Source: Lysobacterales bacterium (GTDB taxonomy: Bacteria; Pseudomonadota; Gammaproteobacteria; Xanthomonadales; Marinicellaceae). Taken from it: DNA of 6,197 bases. Numbering within the stretch: position 1 is the first letter of the stretch; every line of letters begins with the position of its first letter. This document shows positions 1-6,197 of this stretch, piece by piece. Where the stretch lies: contig JALWML010000670.1 in the NCBI GenBank assembly GCA_027083915.1, positions 1,989 through 8,185 on the forward strand, read 5' to 3'. A model generated the notes under the pieces. That model was not told where the DNA came from. It searched no databases and saw only the letters and a program-made list of their open reading frames with translations. A program made the translations under genes and the position numbers.

Positions 1-7
1 AAATACA

Positions 8-16
8 TGGTATAAT
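8..16 (+). promoter_or_regulatory. Extended -10 promoter element for mvaB
   Basis: The bases TGGTATAAT form a perfect sigma-70 -10 hexamer (TATAAT at 11-16) preceded by TGn (8-10), the extended -10 arrangement that can work without a good -35 box. Any -35 box would lie before the window. Transcription would start near 22-24, leaving a leader of about 20 nt before the mvaB start codon at 44. That leader contains no Shine-Dalgarno sequence. The promoter assignment is inferred from motif and spacing only. Confidence 0.5.
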
Positions 17-43
17 CCTGTTTTGTTAATATAATAATACCTG

Positions 44-940
44 ATGTATAATCTACCCAAAAAAGTTAAAATCATTGATGTTTCTCCCCGCGATGGATTA
101 CAGAATGAAAAACAAGTCATTGATTTAGCGACAAAACTTGAGCTCATAGAGCGATTAGGTCAATCAGGTGTTAAAAATATCGAAGTTACTGGTTTTGTTA
201 GCCCAAAATGGGTTCCCCAGTTGGCAGATTCTTCACAATTGTGTGAGCAATTAATTCATCATAAAAACATTAACTATTCTGCCCTAGTACCAAATCTCAA
301 AGGTATGGAATTAGCCATAGCTAGTGGCATGAAAGAAGTGGCTGTTTTTACTGCAGCCAGTGAATTATTTACCCAAAAAAACATCAACTGCTCTATTGAT
401 GAATCTCTTGAACGATTTAAACCCGTTATATCTTTAGCAAAAGAACATAACATACGTGTACGTGGTTATGTTTCCTGTGTTTTGGGTTGTCCCTATGAAG
501 GTGAAATAAATCCTAGAAAAGTTGCTGAAGTCACTAAAAAATTATTTGAACTGGGCTGTTATGAAGTGTCTTTAGGTGACACCATTGGCACAGGCACACC
601 ACTAAAAGCTCAAAAAATGCTTACACAGTGCACAGAAATTGCGAGCGTAGAGACTCTTGCCCTACACTTCCACAATACCTATGGACAAGCCCTTGCCAAT
701 ATTTACGCCTGCCTAGAACTGGGAGCACACATTATTGATGCATCAGTTGCCGGTCTTGGTGGTTGCCCTTATGCCAAAGGAGCCAGTGGTAATATTGCTA
801 CTGAGGACGTCGTATATATGCTTGAAGGCATGGGCATTGAAACTGGTATAGATTTAAAAAAACTCATACAAACTGGACAGTGGATTAGCCAAAAACTCAA
901 CAAATCCAATAACTCCCATGTTGGTAAAGCACACTCATAG
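44..940 (+). CDS. mvaB: Hydroxymethylglutaryl-CoA lyase
   Basis: This cytosolic enzyme cleaves (S)-3-hydroxy-3-methylglutaryl-CoA into acetyl-CoA and acetoacetate, the last step of leucine degradation. It is a DRE-TIM (HMGL-like) barrel needing a divalent metal. At 298 residues it has the family's normal full length. Visible motifs are SPRDGLQNE at 14-22 (catalytic R16 and D17), E47 before FVSPKWVPQ (51-59), the metal-binding HFH at 208-210, and the active-site signature SVAGLGGCPYAKGASGN (234-250) with catalytic C241 and N250. These keep a constant offset of 25 from human R41, D42, E72, H233, H235, C266 and N275. The start is fixed by an in-frame TAA at 35-37, nine bases before the ATG; no Shine-Dalgarno is present. 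G50 lies where the family usually has Ser. Related family members (2-isopropylmalate or citramalate synthase) are excluded by the Cys signature. Other leucine-degradation genes, if linked, would be upstream of the window. Confidence 0.96.
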   Translation: MYNLPKKVKIIDVSPRDGLQNEKQVIDLATKLELIERLGQSGVKNIEVTGFVSPKWVPQLADSSQLCEQLIHHKNINYSALVPNLKGMELAIASGMKEVAVFTAASELFTQKNINCSIDESLERFKPVISLAKEHNIRVRGYVSCVLGCPYEGEINPRKVAEVTKKLFELGCYEVSLGDTIGTGTPLKAQKMLTQCTEIASVETLALHFHNTYGQALANIYACLELGAHIIDASVAGLGGCPYAKGASGNIATEDVVYMLEGMGIETGIDLKKLIQTGQWISQKLNKSNNSHVGKAHS

Positions 941-962
941 AATTTAAAATATTTCATTGCTT

Positions 963-993
963 TTAACATTTTTTCAATAAGTAATGATAGAAT
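963..993 (+). promoter_or_regulatory. Putative promoter before the propeller gene
   Basis: TGATAGAAT at 985-993 is an extended -10 element (TGn plus TAGAAT, one mismatch to TATAAT). TTAACA at 963-968 resembles TTGACA but sits 19 bp upstream, longer than ideal. Transcription would start close to 1000, giving a leader of roughly 29 nt to the ATG at 1029. It would start downstream of the alternative ATG at 984, which supports the shorter gene model. The region is very AT-rich, so chance matches are likely. There is no clear terminator after mvaB, so read-through is also possible. Confidence 0.35.
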
Positions 994-1028
994 TAAGTCA
1001 ATCAAACAAATCATGTGGCTTGACACTT

Positions 1029-1079
1029 ATGAAATTAAAATACTTTCTTGTGCCTGTTTTGGCATTTTCTGCTTACTCT
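1029..1079 (+). other. Signal peptide of the propeller protein
   Basis: The first 17 residues from ATG 1029 show a positively charged start (MKLK), a hydrophobic stretch YFLVPVLAF and a small-residue end SAYS, a type I signal peptide layout with a plausible AYS cleavage site. The hydrophobic core is short, so the exact cleavage point is uncertain. No lipobox cysteine is present, so it is not a lipoprotein. Confidence 0.65.
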
Positions 1080-4000
1080 TTGACGGTTTTAGACCCAAAA
1101 ACAATAAGTAAAACCAAACCCATAATAACAAAGAAAATAAAATACGACCAACCTGACAAAGCGGCTCAATGGTTAGCTTCAATGAGACAAACTTCTGATA
1201 AAAGTAAAAGCCCTGGTCAATTAAATAAAACAATAAAATCTAAGCTTGATGCTATCGACTTTAACAATAAAATCAATAAAGCAGCTTCATCCTCTGATGT
1301 GCCCAAATTTTCTTTTGAAAACCTTGGTCCTAGCAATTTTGGCGGTAGAATTCGTGGATTTGTCATTAAGTCAGATGATTCTAACCAACTGTTAGCTGGC
1401 TCCGTTTCGGGTGGTGTTTTTAAATCAACCAACGGCGGTTTAAGTTGGACTGTACAAGATGATTTTTTACCTAGCTTGACTGTTGGCAGCATGGTAAATG
1501 ATCCAGATGAACCTAATCGCGTTTTCTTAGGTACTGGAGAGGGTTTTTTTAATTTTGATGCCGCTCGCGGTGCTGGAATTTTTGTCAGTGAAGATTTTGG
1601 AGAAACATGGAATCAACTAGCAACAACTGATAATGAGAACTTCTTCTTTGTCAATCGCCTAGCACGTATTCCTGACTCTGACATATTAATTGCTGCAACT
1701 AGAGAAGGGATATTTCGTTCAAACGATTTAGGAGAGAATTGGATTGAAGTTAGTCAATTTTCTGCAGTTGGTAGAGGGTTTGTTGATTTAAAAGCCGACC
1801 CCAGTGACTCCTCTCATCTTCTTGCTGTACATTATGGCAACCCAAATGATGCTTTGGTTGTTGACATAACAAGTCCTGCTAGTGTTGTTAATTCTTACGA
1901 CGCTGTACAAGCCAGTTTCGGCCCTGATTTTCCTAGTAATGGAATTGATAACAAGTCAATAGTTTTGATAAATGATGGAACAGGAACAACAAATGATGCG
2001 TGTGAAGCTATTAATGCTGACCTATCTGGAAAAATTGCTTTGGCACAACGTGGTAGCTGTAACTTTACCGTTAAGGTGAAAAATGCACAAAATGCAGGGG
2101 CAGTAGCTGTTATTATTTATCAAAATCTTAATGATGATGCTTTTGCAATGGGCGGAGAAGATGAAACCATCACCATTCCTTCGGTAATGATTTCCAAAGC
2201 TGATGGTGAGTTACTTGCCAATGCTACAAATCTTAATGGTAGCATCAATAATGTTATAAAAACAATTCTTGATCGTTTTGTTATGGAATCCAATGATGCA
2301 GGAAATTCTTGGAGTCAATTAAATGCCTCAAATGGTCTCCCTGTGAGCAATGTTGGTCGTATGGAGTTAGCCTTTGGTTCTGATGGAGTGACTTATGTAA
2401 TGGTTTCCAATAATGACGATAAAACTTTAGGTTTATGGAAATCCAATGGTGGTGGTGCCAACTTTGCTAAGACAGCATCTAATACCCAATTTATTGAACG
2501 CCAAGGATGGTATGATTTAGCTATTGCCGTTGACCCTACCAATTCAAATAAAATTTTTCTTGGCGCTATTGACCAATACGTCAGTAGCAATGGAGGCACT
2601 ACACTTGTCAAAAATACGCAGTGGAATCCGGTCGGCAGTAATAATGACATTGCAAAATATATGCACAGTGATCATCATGGTTACTTTTTTGATCCAAATA
2701 ATCAGACTATTCAATACACAGTTGGAGATGGTGGAATTTACAAATCAATTAATAACGGTATAAATTTTCAAGCAATAAACTCAGGGTTAAGCATTTCACA
2801 AACCTATGGCATTGCAATTCACCCAAGTAATGGAAGAGTTACTTCAGGCACACAAGATAATGGCTCTCATATTTACTTTGGAGATAAAAATACGTGGCTT
2901 GAGTGGCGAGGTGGTGATGGTGGATACAGTGCTTGGGATCAACAAAACCAACAATTTCTCTATGGTTCAAATCCAGAAGGGGGGATGTTTGGATCAAGAG
3001 ATTCTGGAAACAGTGTTTCAACAATGGTATTGCCCGATACAGACGGAGCTTTATTTATTCAACCTTTTGCCCTTGATCCAAATAATGGCAATCGGTTAAT
3101 TGTAGGTACAGATAATGTTTTCTTAACAACTAATGCTCGCCTATTAGACAATGCTCAATTTACTGACATCAGCGGGGCTCTTGCAAGTGGCTCTATTTCT
3201 GCCCTTACATTCAATCAAAATATTAGCTCTCAAATACTTGTTGGAATGACTTCTGGTAATATTTATAAAATTAACAATATTGGCACTCAAAACAATGTTA
3301 TTGATATTACTCCTACAAATATCTCATCCAATTATATAACCGATATCAAAATAGATGATAGTGACAACTCAGGCAAGACGATATATATTACCCAAGCACG
3401 TTATGGTAGTGATAGAATCCTTAAAACCACTGACGGTGGTACTACATGGCAATCAATTTCTGGTAATTTGCCTGATATGCCCTTATACCAAGTTTCTATT
3501 GATCCCAGCAATCCCAATCGAATCTTTGTCGGTAGCGAATTAGGCTTATGGGTCACAACTTTAAACTCAGGAACACCACAGTGGACGCGTTACCACTATG
3601 GTGTAGCCTACACACGAGTGGTTGATTTGGTTTGGTCTGATGATGACACACTTTATATTGGTACACATGGTAGAGGAACCTATAAAGCGAAGCGAAATGC
3701 GCTAGACATTAGAGTCAACAAAGTTGTTACCACGGATTCTAGTAATGATGATGATGGCATTCTTGATGCAGGTGAAACTGGATTGATAATGTTCGAAGTT
3801 GAAAACAAAAGTGGTTTTGATATAAATAACATCCAATTAACTGTTAACATAGATCAAAATACTACCGATTCCATCGCAATAATACCTGCCCACTCTTCTG
3901 TTGTAGTGGCACATGAAATAACGCTGGGCAGTGCCATGACGTGTTTACAAGAGCTTAATATTCATACCACTTTAAATTATAATGAAATTGAATACCCTAA

Positions 4001-5441
4001 AACATTACATCTCATTACTGGCGCAGATAATAACATAAATTCATCTGAGTTTACTGAAGGAGCAGAAAGCTCTGAACATTCTATGTCTGTCACAACACAA
4101 TTGGGCAACTCACCATGGCACCGTGTCTCTAATGTATCAAATTCTGGAGGCTCAAGTTGGTTTACCAGTAATGAAGCCAATTACTCAGATAAATCGCTTA
4201 TTTCTCCTTGGATGATTATGAATACAGGAGGAAATACTTTAAGTTTTGCTTTAAAATATAAAACTGAAAGTGATGCCAATCAACACTGGGATGGAGTTGT
4301 TTTAGAAATACGAGAAAAAGGTGACTTATGGCAAGATATTGGGCACTTAAGTAGCGTAGCTTATGACGGTCAATTATTTACTAATAATACAGTTTCCACA
4401 AGACGGGCATGGTCTGGGAACCACAATAATTGGCGTAATGCTAGTGTGAATTTGTCTGAAAATTATAAAGGTAAAACTATCCAGTTCAGATTTAGAATGG
4501 TTTCTGATACAAGTTCTGGAGATGTCGGTTTTTGGGTTGATGATATTCACATGTCAAATGTTATTTGGAAAGATAAAGAAATTTGTGATGAGAATATCAA
4601 TCAAGGACACAAATTACCATTGACAGGATTTTGGTACGATAGAAGCCGAAATGGTCATGGCTTTGTCATTGAGCCCATTGGCAGAGAGAACCTCTACTTT
4701 ACCGTATTCTATACCTATGATGATAATGGCAAACCAGAATGGTACACATCTCTAACAACATTAGAAAATGGAGTTCTTAATATTAATTTTGAACCTGACA
4801 CCTTGTTGCGAACCATTTATGATTTTACAATTGATCCAAGCAATGCTCAGGCATTTAACTTAGATCCATCAATAACTGATGGCCGTTTGTCTATCGACTT
4901 CAACTCTGATGTCGTCTCTTCAAGTACGGTATGTCAGGATGGAATAACGGAAAGACCAAGTGATTTAGTTGCCGTAGCTAAATGGAAAATTAATAATCAA
5001 CAAGACCAATGGTGTATAGAACCCATAATTGGAGAAACAAATAAAGGTTTTCCTGATGTGGCAGGTAATTGGTATGGAGGCGTTAGTGATTCTGGTTGGG
5101 GAATTTCATTTGCTCTAGCCAATAAACTTCTAGTTGCAACCATTTATTATTACGACCAATCAGGACAACCTCGTTGGGCGATTGGACAACAAGAAGGCTT
5201 TGAAAGTGACAAAGAAATCACTATTCAAATGCGAGAAGTTAGTGGTTTTGGTCGATTAGCTACACCAGTTGAAACCACATCTGTTCCAGCTGGCACGATT
5301 ACTGCAACAATAAGTAACCTACAGGGTAACATCGCTATAGATGGAACTTCGACTATTAATGTTGAGTATAAGGGAGCAGAAGGTGGTCAGTGGATCAGAG
5401 ATAACGTGCCAATAACTATTTTGACCAAACCTCACGATTAA
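1029..5441 (+). CDS. Secreted multidomain Asp-box propeller protein with PA domain
   Basis: A very large exported protein (1470 residues) of unknown substrate. I chose ATG 1029 because it puts a signal peptide at the N-terminus (MKLK, hydrophobic 5-13, possible cleavage after AYS at 15-17); the in-frame ATG at 984 would add 15 polar residues ahead of it. Domains in order: linker (about 20-95); VPS10/sortilin-like or BNR beta-propeller (about 96-891) with eight recognisable Asp boxes and closing GTHGRGTYK (878-886); a PA domain inserted at about 275-415; Ig-like domain (892-998) with an acidic loop; MAM-like jelly roll (1005-1178) ending GFWVDDIHMSN; and two copies of a G-x-W-Y module (1200-1334 and 1346-1470). 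Six cysteines remain in the mature part. No HExxH protease motif, sialidase FRIP at the proper site, lipobox, PEP-CTERM or LPXTG was seen. Automated names such as 'glycosyl hydrolase' would be unsupported. Surface or extracellular binding is the likely role (inference). The gene lies 8 bases before the next gene. Confidence 0.88.
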   Translation: MKLKYFLVPVLAFSAYSLTVLDPKTISKTKPIITKKIKYDQPDKAAQWLASMRQTSDKSKSPGQLNKTIKSKLDAIDFNNKINKAASSSDVPKFSFENLGPSNFGGRIRGFVIKSDDSNQLLAGSVSGGVFKSTNGGLSWTVQDDFLPSLTVGSMVNDPDEPNRVFLGTGEGFFNFDAARGAGIFVSEDFGETWNQLATTDNENFFFVNRLARIPDSDILIAATREGIFRSNDLGENWIEVSQFSAVGRGFVDLKADPSDSSHLLAVHYGNPNDALVVDITSPASVVNSYDAVQASFGPDFPSNGIDNKSIVLINDGTGTTNDACEAINADLSGKIALAQRGSCNFTVKVKNAQNAGAVAVIIYQNLNDDAFAMGGEDETITIPSVMISKADGELLANATNLNGSINNVIKTILDRFVMESNDAGNSWSQLNASNGLPVSNVGRMELAFGSDGVTYVMVSNNDDKTLGLWKSNGGGANFAKTASNTQFIERQGWYDLAIAVDPTNSNKIFLGAIDQYVSSNGGTTLVKNTQWNPVGSNNDIAKYMHSDHHGYFFDPNNQTIQYTVGDGGIYKSINNGINFQAINSGLSISQTYGIAIHPSNGRVTSGTQDNGSHIYFGDKNTWLEWRGGDGGYSAWDQQNQQFLYGSNPEGGMFGSRDSGNSVSTMVLPDTDGALFIQPFALDPNNGNRLIVGTDNVFLTTNARLLDNAQFTDISGALASGSISALTFNQNISSQILVGMTSGNIYKINNIGTQNNVIDITPTNISSNYITDIKIDDSDNSGKTIYITQARYGSDRILKTTDGGTTWQSISGNLPDMPLYQVSIDPSNPNRIFVGSELGLWVTTLNSGTPQWTRYHYGVAYTRVVDLVWSDDDTLYIGTHGRGTYKAKRNALDIRVNKVVTTDSSNDDDGILDAGETGLIMFEVENKSGFDINNIQLTVNIDQNTTDSIAIIPAHSSVVVAHEITLGSAMTCLQELNIHTTLNYNEIEYPKTLHLITGADNNINSSEFTEGAESSEHSMSVTTQLGNSPWHRVSNVSNSGGSSWFTSNEANYSDKSLISPWMIMNTGGNTLSFALKYKTESDANQHWDGVVLEIREKGDLWQDIGHLSSVAYDGQLFTNNTVSTRRAWSGNHNNWRNASVNLSENYKGKTIQFRFRMVSDTSSGDVGFWVDDIHMSNVIWKDKEICDENINQGHKLPLTGFWYDRSRNGHGFVIEPIGRENLYFTVFYTYDDNGKPEWYTSLTTLENGVLNINFEPDTLLRTIYDFTIDPSNAQAFNLDPSITDGRLSIDFNSDVVSSSTVCQDGITERPSDLVAVAKWKINNQQDQWCIEPIIGETNKGFPDVAGNWYGGVSDSGWGISFALANKLLVATIYYYDQSGQPRWAIGQQEGFESDKEITIQMREVSGFGRLATPVETTSVPAGTITATISNLQGNIAIDGTSTINVEYKGAEGGQWIRDNVPITILTKPHD
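1425..3449 (+). repeat. Asp-box (BNR) repeat array encoding propeller blades
   Basis: Asp-box motifs (S-x-D-x-G-x-x-W type) occur at 1425-1448 (STNGGLSW), 1587-1610 (SEDFGETW), 1719-1742 (SNDLGENW), 2289-2312 (SNDAGNSW), 2442-2465 (SNGGGANF), 2583-2606 (SSNGGTTL), 2745-2768 (SINNGINF) and 3426-3449 (TTDGGTTW), with a degenerate one at 2994-3017 (SRDSGNSV). Between them the blade strand motif D-P-x-x-x-x-R-(I/V)-F-(V/L)-G recurs, for example DPDEPNRVFLG and DPSNPNRIFVG. Family hallmarks SDHHGYFFDP, VGDGGIYKS and GTQDNG lie in the middle blades. The repeats are diverged at the DNA level, so they are an old protein-fold repeat, not a recent duplication. Confidence 0.85.
1851..2273 (+). other. 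PA (protease-associated) domain inserted in the propeller
   Basis: About 140 residues (roughly 275-415 of the protein) match the PA fold. The core at 331-366 contains DLSGKIALAQRGSCNF, then a helix KVKNAQNAGAVAVI and the strand IIYQN, followed by TIPSVMISKADGELL. C325 (DACEAI) and C344 (RGSCNF) are in the positions of the cystine pair often seen in bacterial PA domains. PA domains usually bind peptides or act as lids in secreted proteases and sorting receptors; no peptidase domain is visible here. The domain borders are approximate. Confidence 0.85.
4626..5030 (+). repeat. C-terminal G-x-W-Y module, copy A
   Basis: Residues 1200-1334 begin GFWYDRSRNGHGF, continue through aromatic strands ending YTYDDNGKPEWYTS, and close with a Cys-containing part (C1302 VCQDG and C1329 QWCIEP). 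The layout matches copy B: G-x-W-Y, then G-x-G, then Y-x-Y-D-x-x-G-x-P-x-W about 25 residues later. I associate such modules with the C-termini of secreted proteins from Xanthomonadales/Marinicella-like bacteria, but know no established function. A beta-rich binding or anchoring domain is a guess. Confidence 0.6.
5064..5438 (+). repeat. C-terminal G-x-W-Y module, copy B
   Basis: Residues 1346-1470 repeat the plan of copy A: GNWYGGVSDSGWGISF, then YYYDQSGQPRWAIGQ, then a beta-rich tail reaching the C-terminus. It lacks the cysteines of copy A. The two copies are diverged in DNA and protein, so the duplication is old. The final residues show no recognised sorting signal. Confidence 0.6.
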
Positions 5442-5449
5442 AAAAATTA

Positions 5450-6169
5450 ATGGCAAAAAAACTAGCATTATTTATCAGCATCTTATTTATAATTGGGATT
5501 GCTCTTTACTTCAATCAATTGAGTAAAGAGCAATCCATAAAAGCCTGTATTTTGCAAGTCCTAACTCATAACAATATAAAAGGTCTTTCAGTTAATGCCG
5601 ATTCAAATCAAATCATTATCAATGGGCAATCAAATGCATCAACAAAGACAAAAATTCAAGGCTTATCTTTTTTGCAATGTGGAGATAAAGAAGTTGTTAC
5701 TGAACTCTCAATAAATGATGATAGCAACAAACATACTGCTTGGTTACAGTTTGAAATTGATGAGGTTAATAATATAATATCGATAACAGGAAAACTAAAA
5801 AAACAGAGTCAAATAAAAGAGGTTTTGGCTATTTTTTCAGATAAATTTCCAAATAAAACACTTGCTCACAGTATTGATATAGATGTTTTAATTAATCAAA
5901 ACAGTCCATTACTGACTCATTTAAGCTATTTGTTAACGGCTATAGAACCCATAAAAGTGGCACGAATCAAACTAACGGATAACACTGTCAAGCTCGAAGG
6001 GCTAATAAGAGATTCAATTTATGAAAATCAAGTTTTGAATAAATTAAAACTGCTCTTTTCAAATGAAATAAACATCGACAATCGACTTGAACAAGTTATT
6101 AAAGATAAGAACAACATAAAACCCTTAGAATTCTCCTTACCAACCTTACCGCCAGTTGAAAAACAATAG
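5450..6169 (+). CDS. Membrane-anchored protein with BON-like repeats
   Basis: I do not recognise a named family for this 239-residue protein. Residues 5-21 form one hydrophobic helix after MAKK, so it is probably an inner-membrane-anchored protein with a periplasmic body, or has an uncleaved signal. The rest looks like two or three diverged BON-type alpha/beta modules: about 31-76 (strand SVNADSNQIIINGQS), about 97-149 (QFEIDEVNNIISITGKL followed by a helix) and about 170-217 (ARIKLTDNTVKLEGLI, then a helix and INIDNRLEQVI). C33 and C77 could form a disulfide. The tail is Pro-rich (PLEFSLPTLPPVEKQ). There is no OmpA-type peptidoglycan-binding domain and no lipobox. The ATG lies 8 bases after the stop of the propeller gene, with no Shine-Dalgarno and no terminator between them, so the two genes are probably one operon. 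A perfect inverted repeat lies in its codons 16-29. It could be an envelope partner of the exported protein (inference). Confidence 0.8.
   Translation: MAKKLALFISILFIIGIALYFNQLSKEQSIKACILQVLTHNNIKGLSVNADSNQIIINGQSNASTKTKIQGLSFLQCGDKEVVTELSINDDSNKHTAWLQFEIDEVNNIISITGKLKKQSQIKEVLAIFSDKFPNKTLAHSIDIDVLINQNSPLLTHLSYLLTAIEPIKVARIKLTDNTVKLEGLIRDSIYENQVLNKLKLLFSNEINIDNRLEQVIKDKNNIKPLEFSLPTLPPVEKQ
5496..5536. repeat. Perfect inverted repeat, 15-bp arms and 11-nt loop
   Basis: The left arm GGATTGCTCTTTACT (5496-5510) is the exact reverse complement of the right arm AGTAAAGAGCAATCC (5522-5536), separated by TCAATCAATTG. It lies wholly inside the coding region, covering codons 16-29 at the end of the membrane helix and just after it. 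Neither strand has a T-run after the stem, so it does not look like an intrinsic terminator. In mRNA it would form a strong hairpin starting 46 nt after the A of the start codon. Confidence 0.9.
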
Positions 6170-6197
6170 AATCCTTTGTCCATTATAAGCTTTATTA

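Noticed and set aside
926..974. Possible terminator after mvaB: AAAGCA (926-931) pairing with TGCTTT (958-963), with a T-run at 969-974
   Set aside because: Only 6 bp of stem, a 26-nt loop and a gap before the T-run make it far too weak for an intrinsic terminator.
1020..1025. TTGACA consensus -35 hexamer
   Set aside because: No -10 box lies 16-18 bp downstream, and it would place the transcript start inside the signal peptide coding region.
994..1029. Weak hairpin TAAGTCAA with TTGACACTTA reaching the start codon of the propeller gene
   Set aside because: Two 4-bp helices with a bulge and an 18-nt loop are expected by chance in AT-rich DNA.
1665..1673. An R-I-P sequence (within ARIPDSDILIAATR) resembling the sialidase FRIP motif alongside Asp boxes
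   Set aside because: In sialidases the FRIP motif precedes the first Asp box and an arginine triad is needed. Here it falls between the second and third Asp boxes without Phe/Tyr before it, so a sialidase call is not supported.
769..4180. Minus-strand and alternate-frame open frames (for example 769-1026, 1217-1492, 2393-2650 and 3977-4180 on minus; 2524-2763 and 2806-3099 on plus)
   Set aside because: They lie wholly or mostly inside well-supported genes, show no domain motifs or initiation signals, and are explained as shadows of the coding strand.
6170..6197. Possible terminator after the BON-like gene
   Set aside because: The remaining 28 bases contain only a short AAGCTT palindrome and no stem followed by a T-run; any terminator would be beyond the window.

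Overview
The window is a short, AT-rich, gene-dense stretch of bacterial chromosome carrying three consecutive plus-strand genes. It shows no RNA genes, insertion sequences, CRISPR arrays or integration scars. The gene content suggests a Gram-negative, probably marine gammaproteobacterium: a leucine-catabolism HMG-CoA lyase, a very large exported Asp-box propeller protein with a PA domain, and C-terminal 'G-x-W-Y ... G-x-G-F' modules that I associate with Xanthomonadales/Marinicella-like bacteria. That placement comes from family memory and is tentative.

Layout. Positions 8-16 hold a good extended -10 promoter element. Positions 44-940 encode a complete hydroxymethylglutaryl-CoA lyase (mvaB) with every catalytic residue I could place. 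The 88-base gap 941-1028 has no convincing terminator but contains a plausible second promoter (963-993). Positions 1029-5441 encode a secreted protein of 1470 residues: signal peptide, Asp-box (BNR) beta-propeller interrupted in mid-blade by a PA domain, Ig-like domain, MAM-like jelly roll, and two diverged copies of a C-terminal module. An upstream in-frame ATG at 984 is probably not the start. After 8 bases, 5450-6169 encodes a 239-residue protein with an N-terminal membrane anchor and BON-like repeats. The last 28 bases carry no visible terminator.

How the genes relate. The lyase finishes leucine breakdown and looks functionally separate from the other two. The big exported protein and the small anchored protein are almost certainly co-transcribed, which suggests a shared task at the cell envelope; what that task is cannot be read from the sequence. 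The most unusual nucleotide-level feature is a perfect inverted repeat (15-bp arms, 11-nt loop) inside the start of the third gene. No known defence, mobile or biosynthetic system is present, and I do not claim one.
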